Below, piece after piece: positions 8,558-16,035 of a DNA stretch of 64,000 nt. The DNA comes from CAXRDE01 sp964229355 (lineage in GTDB: Bacteria; Cyanobacteriota; Sericytochromatia; UBA7694): positions 147,761 through 211,760 of the forward strand of contig CAXRDE010000009.1 of assembly GCA_964229355.1 (NCBI GenBank), in the 5' to 3' direction. The notes beneath the pieces were generated by a model. The model worked only from the letters and a program-made list of their open reading frames with translations, was not told where the DNA came from and searched no databases. Each line of letters opens with the position of its first letter. Position 1 is the stretch's first letter. Both the position numbers and the translations under genes were made by a program.

Positions 8558-9120
8558 TGGATCAAAACCAACGCCCTCCTCAAAATGGTCCTTTTTCTCG
8601 TCAGCCCTCCTTGAACCGCCAACGGGGACAAACAGGACGTCTTCCCGCTCTGGGTGGCACGGGCAACCTGCCGCCCCAAAAAGGGCAAGCTCCTCCTCCG
8701 CCAGGACAAGCTCCACGCCCTGGGAGCCCTCCACCTCCCCCAGGGGGGCAGCGTTCTCAATTGGAGAACGGCGATAGCTTACAAATGTCAGGCCAGGTGG
8801 GGCCCGGCCGTAAAGAGCCTCCACCGGTGGTGGCACAAAATCTCGGGGAATCCCCGCTGGGCCCAGGCATTGCCAAGGTCAGCACCCTCGAAGACGGAGC
8901 CAAAGTGGTGCGCTATACACAGCCACAAAAACTAACCCGTCTGCTCAAAGACGCCAAAGCCAACATCGGCGGAGAAGACTCTCGCTTTTACGGCAAAGGC
9001 TGGGTGATTGGAAACCAAATCGCAAAAATTGCCGCCGATGGCATGTCTGTCATTTACTACCCACAGGACATCTCTGATCTGGTCAGGGACTTATTGGGTC
9101 CTGACTCAGAAACCTTATAA
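8557..9120 (+). CDS. Proline-rich protein with a short conserved-looking C-terminal domain, unknown
   Basis: A 187-residue protein of no recognised family. Residues 1-~85 are a low-complexity tail rich in Pro, Gln and Gly (for example PPPPGQAPRPGSPPPPPGGQ), probably disordered. Residues ~100-187 look folded: FYGKGWVIGNQIAKIAADGM and VIYYPQDISDLVRDLLG. There is no signal peptide or membrane segment. It is start-stop coupled to the STAS gene and two bases before the diguanylate cyclase gene, so it probably links or scaffolds the two signalling modules; that role is inference from position only. Confidence 0.7.
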   Translation: MDQNQRPPQNGPFSRQPSLNRQRGQTGRLPALGGTGNLPPQKGQAPPPPGQAPRPGSPPPPPGGQRSQLENGDSLQMSGQVGPGRKEPPPVVAQNLGESPLGPGIAKVSTLEDGAKVVRYTQPQKLTRLLKDAKANIGGEDSRFYGKGWVIGNQIAKIAADGMSVIYYPQDISDLVRDLLGPDSETL

Positions 9121-9122
9121 CT

Positions 9123-10760
9123 ATGGAATTGAAGCACAAACTCGATCTTGGCAACATTACCCTCGAAAACTTTTTAGAAGAATTCGATCGGGTAGAAATG
9201 GAGCGCCTGCTCTATACCCTCTCGTCATTACACGACATTGGCGAAGAAATCACCTCTAGCGATACACCTGACATTACCTCATCCATGGCAAACCTGTTGC
9301 GCATGATGATGGGCACGGTGCTCTGTACCAAGGCGGCGGTTTTGCTGTATGCAAAATACAAGTACGCTCTGGAGTCAGTGGTGATCCGCAACATGGACAG
9401 CAGTTTTTATCTGCGTCTCAACCCCAAAGAGCTTTCAAAGTGGTCTGAATACAAATACCCCCTCCGTTTAGAAGAACTCCAGGAGGCCTTACCCGGTTTT
9501 TATGAAACCCACCACGAGAAGCTCGAACAAAGCGGTGTGCAATTGCTGGTGCCCTTGATCGTAAAAGACTCCCTCGTGGGTTGTCTCCTCATTGGCGATA
9601 AGCTTCATAAAGAAGAGTACACCCCCACCGACCTGATCTTGTTGGCCATGATTGCCCGTCAAGTGAGTATCGACATCTACAAGTTTGTACTCATGAACGA
9701 TCTCAAACAGACCAGCGATAAACTGCGCAAACAAAAAGCCGAGCTGGTGGAAGCCAATATGGGCGTGCAGAAGATGTCAGAAGTGAGCATGCGCTTCATT
9801 TCGATTCTGGACGAAAATAAACTCTTCTACGCCATCATGGATGAAATGCTATCCTCCACGTCGGCCAGCAAAGGGGTTATTCTCAAAGTAGATCGGGCGC
9901 AGGACTCTTTGTCCGTAATGTGTTGTAAAAACACCGAACCCTTTGCCCAGCGTACCTTACTGCCCTACCGGGCTTACGAGAGCCTGGTCCAAACCATTGA
10001 AACCGGCGAGCCCCATATTTGCATGCTCGAAGAAGGCCGCATTTGGCAGGTAGAAGCCCGTTACGCCTTGTTTGTGCCCATTGTCAGTAAGCACGGTACC
10101 GGCAATAGTACCGTCAACTATGTGCTGGCCGTGTTTGACAAAGAAAAGCGCGGCGGCGGCTACTTAACCTTTAACGAGCGCGATGAAGCCATTTTGGTTT
10201 CCTTTGCCAACTACGCGTCAATTCTCATTGAAAACGTTCGCAACTACGAATTGGCCACTAAAGACAGCATGACCCATTTGTACGTGCGCCGATTCTTTGA
10301 CCAGCGCTTAAGCGAACAAATTGAAAAATCAAACCAATTCAACACGGGCTTTTCGCTGTTGATTATGGACATTGACCATTTCAAACACGTGAACGATACC
10401 TTTGGTCACGGCATTGGCGATCAGGTCATTAAACTGGTAGCAGCCACCATTCAACGAAATATTCGCACAGAACTGGATATTCCTGGCCGTTACGGCGGAG
10501 AGGAATTTACCATCCTCATGCCTGAAGCGGATAGTGAACGAGCCGTCATGGTCGCTGAGCGGATTCGCCAGGCCATTGAGAACACAGACGTGTCACATCT
10601 GGTCACCGGACGCAACATTACCGTCAGCATCGGCGTTGCTACGTTCCCTCAACATGGCACAAAACCCAAAGAGCTCATGGAAGCCGCTGACATCGCCCTG
10701 TACCGTTCTAAAGGCGGCGGCCGCAACCGCGTGAGCGTTTGTGATGTTGAGGATATCTAG
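9123..10760 (+). CDS. GAF-domain diguanylate cyclase (GGEEF)
   Basis: Predicted cytoplasmic cyclase that joins two GTP into cyclic di-GMP; 545 residues. Residues ~10-200 resemble a GAF module (KAAVLLYAKYKYALESVVIR, LVPLIVKDSLVGCLLIGDK), then a linker helix, a second GAF at ~220-375 (FISILDENKLFYAIMDEMLS, ENVRNYELATKDSMTHLY), and a GGDEF domain to the end. The active loop reads RYGGEEF and the metal-site segment LLIMDIDHFKHVNDTFGHGIGDQVI is intact, shown here in part (MDIDHFKHVNDTFGHG). The product-inhibition I-site is not canonical: the residue three before the Asp is Thr, with Arg one place further (RTELD). No membrane segments. Confidence 0.94.
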   Translation: MELKHKLDLGNITLENFLEEFDRVEMERLLYTLSSLHDIGEEITSSDTPDITSSMANLLRMMMGTVLCTKAAVLLYAKYKYALESVVIRNMDSSFYLRLNPKELSKWSEYKYPLRLEELQEALPGFYETHHEKLEQSGVQLLVPLIVKDSLVGCLLIGDKLHKEEYTPTDLILLAMIARQVSIDIYKFVLMNDLKQTSDKLRKQKAELVEANMGVQKMSEVSMRFISILDENKLFYAIMDEMLSSTSASKGVILKVDRAQDSLSVMCCKNTEPFAQRTLLPYRAYESLVQTIETGEPHICMLEEGRIWQVEARYALFVPIVSKHGTGNSTVNYVLAVFDKEKRGGGYLTFNERDEAILVSFANYASILIENVRNYELATKDSMTHLYVRRFFDQRLSEQIEKSNQFNTGFSLLIMDIDHFKHVNDTFGHGIGDQVIKLVAATIQRNIRTELDIPGRYGGEEFTILMPEADSERAVMVAERIRQAIENTDVSHLVTGRNITVSIGVATFPQHGTKPKELMEAADIALYRSKGGGRNRVSVCDVEDI

Positions 10761-12766
10761 TGGACGTTTCGAGCCTTTCTGCCCACACTGAAATTCAAAA
10801 CTTGCGGGAGCACCTGCACCGTCATAATTACCTTTACTACGTTTTAGAGCAGCCGGAGCTGAGCGATGCGCAATACGACCAGCTTTACAGACGTTTGGTG
10901 GACCTGGAAATGGCACACCCCGAACTCATTAGCACAGACTCGCCAACCCAAAGGGTCGGAGCTAAGCTGGACGGTCGTCTGCCCGTCGTCACCCACACTC
11001 ACCCCCTGTATAGCTTAGATAACGCCTTCAATCGGGCTGAGCTTGAAAGTTTTCACGAGCGTGTGCTCAAACTTACAGGGGCTACCCAGATTGAATATGC
11101 AGTGGAACTTAAAATCGATGGTCTGGCAGTAACCTTAAGCTATGAAGAAGGACAATTAATTCTGGCAGCCACCCGAGGTGATGGTGTCCAGGGCGAAGAC
11201 ATTACCGCAAACCTTAAAACCCTTCGTTCCATTCCGCTGCGTTTACAAGGCACTGACTATCCCCGCTCTCTGACGGTCACGGGTGAAGCCTTTATGCCCA
11301 AGCTCTCCTTTGAACAGGTCAACGCTCAGCAGGCCGCCGAAGGCAAAAAACTTTTCGCCAACCCCCGCAATGCCGCCTCAGGTTCTATTCGCCAGTTGGA
11401 CCCCAGCATTACGGCCTCGCGCCAATTGGACCTTTTTATTTACAACGGTTATCTGGAGGCTGAAAGCCACAGCGAAACCCTCAAACAGCTGTATGGCTTT
11501 GGTTTTAAGATCAGTCCCTATCTCAAAGTGTGCCAAACCCTCGAAGAGGTCTGGGACACCTGTCAGGCCTGGCATACTGAAGCCCTGGATTTACCCTTTG
11601 CCATCGATGGCGTGGTGATTAAGGTCAATAGCATTGCCCACCAGCAGGCCCTGGGTTACACCGCAAAAACGCCCCGCTGGGCTATTGCCTACAAATTTCC
11701 TGCGGAGCAAGCCGTCACCCGTGTCAAAGACATTACCCTACAGGTGGGGCGTACCGGCGCAGTGACCCCTGTAGCAGAACTGGAGCCCGTCTTTTTAGCG
11801 GGCACACAGGTGATGCGCGCCACCCTCCACAATCAACAGGAGCTGCAGCGTAAGGATGTACGGATTGGAGACGCCGTTTGGGTCCAAAAGGCTGGGGAAA
11901 TTATTCCTGAAGTACTCAGCTCAATTCCAGAGCGTCGCCAGGGAAACGAGCGCGTTTTCACCTATCCGGAGGCCTGTCCTGTGTGTCAGCACACGCTGGT
12001 CCCCGATAGCGACGGCCCGATTATTCGCTGTCCCAATGAAGCCTGCCCTGACCGGGTGCGCGGCAACTTAATTCACTTTGTCTCCCGCAAGGCCATGGAT
12101 ATTGACGGACTTGGGGAAGCCTTAATTGAGCAATTGATGCACGAGGGATTGGTACGCAACGCTGCAGATTTATTTTATCTGACGGTGGACGATCTCATTC
12201 ACCTTGAACGTATGGGGAAAAAATCCAGTGAAAAACTGATCGAGACCCTGAACGAAAAAAAACACAATGTGGATCTGGCGCGCTTTCTACACGGTCTGGG
12301 CATTCGCCATGTGGGTTTAGGTAATGCCCGACTCCTGGTAGAACACTATCCCAGCTTGTCAGCCCTCCAGGCGGCAAATCGCGAAGATCTTGAGGCCATT
12401 AAAGGGGTCGGACCGCAAATCGCCGAATCTGTCACCCGTTATTTTAAAGTGCCTGGCACCCAGACCCTGCTGGAACGTTTTTCGGCAGCGGGGCTTTCCT
12501 TTGCGGTGCCCGAAAAAAAATCTACTACAGGCGCCTTGCAGGGTAAAAGCTTTGTCCTCACCGGAACCCTCCAGCAAATGGGACGCTCAGAAGCGGCAAA
12601 AATTCTTGAATCTCTGGGGGGCAGTGTCAAGGGTACTATTTCAAAGCAAATAGATTATGTTATTGTAGGAGACAAACCCGGTAGCAAGGCTGCAAAAGCA
12701 GAGAGCCTTGGCATCACGCTGCTCACTGAAGCAGACTTTTTAGCATTGATTGACGTGGAAAAATAG
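10760..12766 (+). CDS. ligA: NAD-dependent DNA ligase LigA
   Basis: Seals nicks in DNA using NAD; essential for replication and repair. Full-length at 668 residues with the family order: Ia domain (HNYLYYVLEQPELSDAQYD), adenylation domain with active Lys118 in VELKIDGLAV, OB fold (LQVGRTGAVTPVAEL), a four-Cys zinc finger (CPVC ... CPNEACPDR), helix-hairpin-helix repeats and a C-terminal BRCT domain (GKSFVLTGTLQQMGRSEAAK). The start is a GTG whose first base is the last base of the cyclase stop codon, so it is coupled to a signalling operon. An unusual neighbour set for ligA. Confidence 0.98.
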   Translation: MDVSSLSAHTEIQNLREHLHRHNYLYYVLEQPELSDAQYDQLYRRLVDLEMAHPELISTDSPTQRVGAKLDGRLPVVTHTHPLYSLDNAFNRAELESFHERVLKLTGATQIEYAVELKIDGLAVTLSYEEGQLILAATRGDGVQGEDITANLKTLRSIPLRLQGTDYPRSLTVTGEAFMPKLSFEQVNAQQAAEGKKLFANPRNAASGSIRQLDPSITASRQLDLFIYNGYLEAESHSETLKQLYGFGFKISPYLKVCQTLEEVWDTCQAWHTEALDLPFAIDGVVIKVNSIAHQQALGYTAKTPRWAIAYKFPAEQAVTRVKDITLQVGRTGAVTPVAELEPVFLAGTQVMRATLHNQQELQRKDVRIGDAVWVQKAGEIIPEVLSSIPERRQGNERVFTYPEACPVCQHTLVPDSDGPIIRCPNEACPDRVRGNLIHFVSRKAMDIDGLGEALIEQLMHEGLVRNAADLFYLTVDDLIHLERMGKKSSEKLIETLNEKKHNVDLARFLHGLGIRHVGLGNARLLVEHYPSLSALQAANREDLEAIKGVGPQIAESVTRYFKVPGTQTLLERFSAAGLSFAVPEKKSTTGALQGKSFVLTGTLQQMGRSEAAKILESLGGSVKGTISKQIDYVIVGDKPGSKAAKAESLGITLLTEADFLALIDVEK

Positions 12767-12784
12767 TCACAAGAGGTTGAGAAC

Positions 12785-13522
12785 ATGGAAGCCATTATGG
12801 CCCTGGGCCCCAAAGCCCTTTCACTTTATGCCGCCCTGGCACTTTATATTGCCTGCGGCGTTTACGCATTGATTTTAATTGCCCCCCGTTTGGGCTCCGG
12901 TGATAACGCGCGGGCGAACCTGCTCAAAAAGAAACCCTCCCAGTATACAACTGACGATATCCTTGCTTTGAGCGTCATGGCGGATGAGTATGAGCTGGCA
13001 CAAGATCCCTATAGCGCAAGCTATATGGCCGATCTGGCCCTCGACATTGCTGACTATTACGAGTTGTCTGATGAAGACAAGGAGAGCCTGCGCATTGCGG
13101 CCCTGCTCCACGATGTGGGTCAAATTGAAGAGTACGACTTCATTCAAGAAGAGCGCGCGCTGCGGCACGGTGAGCGCCTTGAGCTCGAAAATCATCCCAT
13201 TTGGGGATACCAACGCATCAAAGAAATGGGCCCTGAATACGAAAAAGCCGCCCTCTGGGTGCGCTGGTCTCATGAGCGCTGGGACGGTACGGGTTATCCC
13301 GATGGTCTACAGGGTGAACACATCCCGGTACCTGCACGCATTCTGAGTATTGTGGATGCTTATTGTGCCATGATGCAAGATCGCCCTTATCGCGGTGCGC
13401 TCAGTCAGGAAGAGGCCGTGGCAGAGCTTAAGCGTTTTGCTGGCATGAAATATGATCCTCAAATGGTCCAGATGTTTGGCGCTGGAGAAGGTGCAGAAAG
13501 CACCGCTCTGGAAGTGGTCTAA
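12785..13522 (+). CDS. Membrane-anchored HD-GYP-like protein, divergent metal site
   Basis: 245 residues: one N-terminal membrane helix (~residues 11-33), then an HD-GYP-type domain, the class that degrades cyclic di-GMP. HDVGQ (His109-Asp110), HPIWGY (His137), SHERWDGTGYPDGL and ARILSIVDAYCAMM are recognisable. Several family residues are altered: HDxGK has Gln for Lys, the paired His of HHExxDGxGYP is Ser-His, and the N-terminal metal His (in HSxRVA) appears as SYMAD. A one- or two-metal enzyme, altered substrate, or a non-catalytic sensor are all possible. It closes the operon that contains the GGEEF cyclase. Confidence 0.85.
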   Translation: MEAIMALGPKALSLYAALALYIACGVYALILIAPRLGSGDNARANLLKKKPSQYTTDDILALSVMADEYELAQDPYSASYMADLALDIADYYELSDEDKESLRIAALLHDVGQIEEYDFIQEERALRHGERLELENHPIWGYQRIKEMGPEYEKAALWVRWSHERWDGTGYPDGLQGEHIPVPARILSIVDAYCAMMQDRPYRGALSQEEAVAELKRFAGMKYDPQMVQMFGAGEGAESTALEVV

Positions 13523-13588
13523 ACCCTGAATCGCTGCAAGAACTTATGCAAGAATTAACCTTTGCATAACTTCAAAACACACTCAAAT

Positions 13589-13627
13589 TAACCTCGTGAT
13601 CTTATAATAGGAGAAGAAGCGAGGTTA
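13589..13627 (+). promoter_or_regulatory. Inverted repeat around the -10 of the 13634 gene
   Basis: An 8-base inverted repeat (TAACCTCG at 13589-13596, CGAGGTTA at 13620-13627) brackets a perfect TATAAT at 13603-13608. The right arm includes GAGG, the likely ribosome site 9 bases before the ATG. A second copy of ATTAACCT lies at 13554-13561. Transcription should begin near 13615, so the left arm is probably not in the RNA; a DNA operator is more likely than an RNA hairpin. Confidence 0.4.
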
Positions 13628-13633
13628 TTTTTT

Positions 13634-14242
13634 ATGGTACAAGGTGTCGGTGGCTCTAACCCCTATTATGGTTACGCCCCATCTTCCACAGGTTCCCCCC
13701 CAGCACCCTCTCAGGGTGTAGCACCTACCCAAGCCTATCAGGCAGATGCATATGCCGGCGGCAATTACTACATGGCCAACACCAGCATGGCTGCCAGTGG
13801 CTCCATTTCAGCCATCGTTTCTGATCCCCAGGCCGCTTCTCGCTTTTCATTGTTTCTGATCAACACCCCCGATCGCTTACTCACTGTAGGTGCGGGCATG
13901 GGTGCCATCGGCAGAGGTTTTTTAAACCTTCTGGCGGGCAATGTACCCCTTTTCACCTCTTCAGCACGCAGTACCGAAATCTCAAACAATGTGCGCCTGT
14001 GGATGAGCTCAGCGGATTTAATGCGCACCGGGGCCAACGCAAACCACGCCGTGTTGCTTCAGGATATTGGCATCTGGAAAGCCCAGGACCTGGCCGTGTA
14101 TTACAACCCCGCAGACCAGGCCGTGCTTTCACAGCGTATGGCCGCCGCCGCCGCCGCGCGGGGCATTGCAGACGTTCCCAGTCCCGCTATGATTGGTGGC
14201 TTTGTACAGGCGGCGACCCAAGTCTCTCACTACAATTATTAA
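13634..14242 (+). CDS. Ala/Gly/Tyr-rich protein, unknown function
   Basis: Not recognised. 202 residues, no signal peptide. Residues 1-~50 are low complexity (NPYYGYAPSSTGSPPAPSQG), the middle has short hydrophobic stretches around LLTVGAGMGAIGRGFLNLLA, and the C-terminal half contains LWMSSADLMRTGANANHAVL and an Ala run. The composition suggests a structural or surface-associated protein, but nothing proves it. It has its own promoter (TATAAT at 13603) and ribosome site, and ends in a perfect bidirectional terminator shared with the convergent lipoprotein gene. Confidence 0.75.
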   Translation: MVQGVGGSNPYYGYAPSSTGSPPAPSQGVAPTQAYQADAYAGGNYYMANTSMAASGSISAIVSDPQAASRFSLFLINTPDRLLTVGAGMGAIGRGFLNLLAGNVPLFTSSARSTEISNNVRLWMSSADLMRTGANANHAVLLQDIGIWKAQDLAVYYNPADQAVLSQRMAAAAAARGIADVPSPAMIGGFVQAATQVSHYNY

Positions 14243-14270
14243 AACCTGAGTGCGCTATTAAAAAACAACG

Positions 14271-14310
14271 CACTAAAAAAGCCCGGTCATCTGACCGGGC
14301 TTTTTTAGTG
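14271..14310. terminator. Bidirectional rho-independent terminator
   Basis: A perfect inverted repeat with 19-base arms and a two-base centre: CACTAAAAAAGCCCGGTCA and its complement, with T runs on both strands. It separates the convergent genes at 13634-14242 (+) and 14317-16035 (-). Confidence 0.93.
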
Positions 14311-14316
14311 GATATC

Positions 14317-16035
14317 TTACTCTGTTACAAAGGACAAGGTGCTATAAGACACCCGGTAGCCCTGAGCAAAGTTCGTTGGGCCTGGATTTAAAAGCTGTGT
14401 TTTAAACCCACCTTCGCCTAAGATATTAAAGGTACCAATATCGAAGTCAGTGGCAGAAAGCTGTAAACGATAGCTCTGGCCCAATTTCAAGCTAGAAGGG
14501 TGCTCAGAACCGAAGTTCGGGTAATCTACCGTATTGGCAAGCGTGTAAGCTTCCCAGCGGAAATCTTCAAAGGCTTCGTTGTGCAGATTCAGCTGGTAAG
14601 AGTTTACGTTGACCTGAGGGTTCCAGGAGATACGCGGTGTGGTATCACCAATTGAAAAACGGGTCTGATTAATGTTTGAAAAGCTGGTTTCTTCACCCAA
14701 TTGCGTAAACACAGGTGCTGGCAAGAATTGACGCGTGACCGTACTGCCAATTTGCAGGTTGGGCACCACGATATCGCTGCCCATTAGGGACGAACCACTG
14801 TGAGCCACCACCGTGAAAGAGGTATTGGGTAAGCGCGGTACGCGAATCGCCTGGTTCATGCGCGTACTGGTGTTGTCGTTATACTTGGCCACCAGCACAC
14901 GCCCACCGTTGGGAAGATTCAGATACACATGGACCACCAGCCCCTGTAAGCGGGTTTCCCCCGCAGCGGCAGAGAGATCAAGTCTAAGCTCTCCAAAGGC
15001 TTCTGGGCTTACCAAATGGTCAAAGGACAACAATAAGTTGGTGCTGTCCAGAGGCACTGGCGTACCATCTTCGGTGTCAGGTGTTGGGGTGGGTACGGGC
15101 TGAGGAGGTGCCACAGGCACCTGGACAGAAGGACTATAGCCATACTGGGTAATCACGGACAATTTGCCCACGTCTTCCATAACGTGGGTAAACAGAGCAC
15201 CCGTGGTGCTGGAACGGTTGGCCAACACGCGAACGTCTAAATTAAAGCGACCTGTTTTAGGATCCACAAAGGCTGCGTTAGAAATCGATTGTTGACCATC
15301 GGCAAAGACCACCAAAGGTCGTTTACCATTTTGAGCCAGATTCACCACAGAACCCTGAACATCAAAACTGGCCTGGCGATAGCTCAAACGCTCATTTAAC
15401 GCATTCAGGTGAATATCACGGCTTACCCCTGGCGGTACATTGGTAACCGTAGAGGCCACATAGTTTTCAGAAGCCGCAGAGATGCGTAAAGCGGTATCAA
15501 ACTCTTGCGTGGTCTCGTAAAAACCCTGTGCATCGGTATTTAAGGTTAAGGTATCGTCAATTTTAACCACTGCACCCGCCAACGGCTGGTAGGTCATGTT
15601 TAGCGGGTTGTAACCCAAAACGCGGCCTTTTACAATCGATTTTACGATCGGTTGGGTCGACGTTAGATTACCGTTGGCTTGAATGATCGGTAAGGGGTTA
15701 AAACCAATCTGGTTGTCAATATTGGGCGTTAAATCAGCCAGAAACGGTGTGGCTGTGGGTGAGGGCAAAGGTCCGTCTATTGCCGGATTACTCGAGGACA
15801 CCGGCAAAAAGGGTCCCAGGGGAGCGGAAGGAAGCACCAACGGCTGATCCGTGTTGCTACCGGGCTGCGGCAGAAAAATAGGCAGGCTAGAAGACACGGC
15901 ATTGGGGTCAGTGACCACGCTGCCATTACCATTTGCGGCAGTATCCCGTGTGTTAACCAGAAAAGGAACGGTACATCCCACGGTGGTGGCGACACCCAGG
16001 GTAAGCAGGATCCATCGAGAAGCTTTCATTTTCAT
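14317..16035 (-). CDS. Large lipoprotein with carboxypeptidase-regulatory-like domain
   Basis: A 572-residue predicted outer-surface or periplasmic lipoprotein. Signal MKMKASRWILLTLGVATTVGC has its lipobox Cys at 21, followed by a long Pro/Ser/Asn linker to ~residue 125. Residues ~133-210 match the carboxypeptidase-regulatory-like (transthyretin-like) fold: VKGRVLGYNPLNMTYQPLAG, then VVKIDDTLTLNTDAQGFYET. The rest is beta-rich with PTPTPDTEDGTPVP linkers and a C-terminal fibronectin-like segment (IGDTTPRISWNPQVNVNSYQ). It overlaps the stop of the upstream lipoprotein gene (TAATG), so both are translated from one message. Confidence 0.85.
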   Translation of the reverse strand: MKMKASRWILLTLGVATTVGCTVPFLVNTRDTAANGNGSVVTDPNAVSSSLPIFLPQPGSNTDQPLVLPSAPLGPFLPVSSSNPAIDGPLPSPTATPFLADLTPNIDNQIGFNPLPIIQANGNLTSTQPIVKSIVKGRVLGYNPLNMTYQPLAGAVVKIDDTLTLNTDAQGFYETTQEFDTALRISAASENYVASTVTNVPPGVSRDIHLNALNERLSYRQASFDVQGSVVNLAQNGKRPLVVFADGQQSISNAAFVDPKTGRFNLDVRVLANRSSTTGALFTHVMEDVGKLSVITQYGYSPSVQVPVAPPQPVPTPTPDTEDGTPVPLDSTNLLLSFDHLVSPEAFGELRLDLSAAAGETRLQGLVVHVYLNLPNGGRVLVAKYNDNTSTRMNQAIRVPRLPNTSFTVVAHSGSSLMGSDIVVPNLQIGSTVTRQFLPAPVFTQLGEETSFSNINQTRFSIGDTTPRISWNPQVNVNSYQLNLHNEAFEDFRWEAYTLANTVDYPNFGSEHPSSLKLGQSYRLQLSATDFDIGTFNILGEGGFKTQLLNPGPTNFAQGYRVSYSTLSFVTE

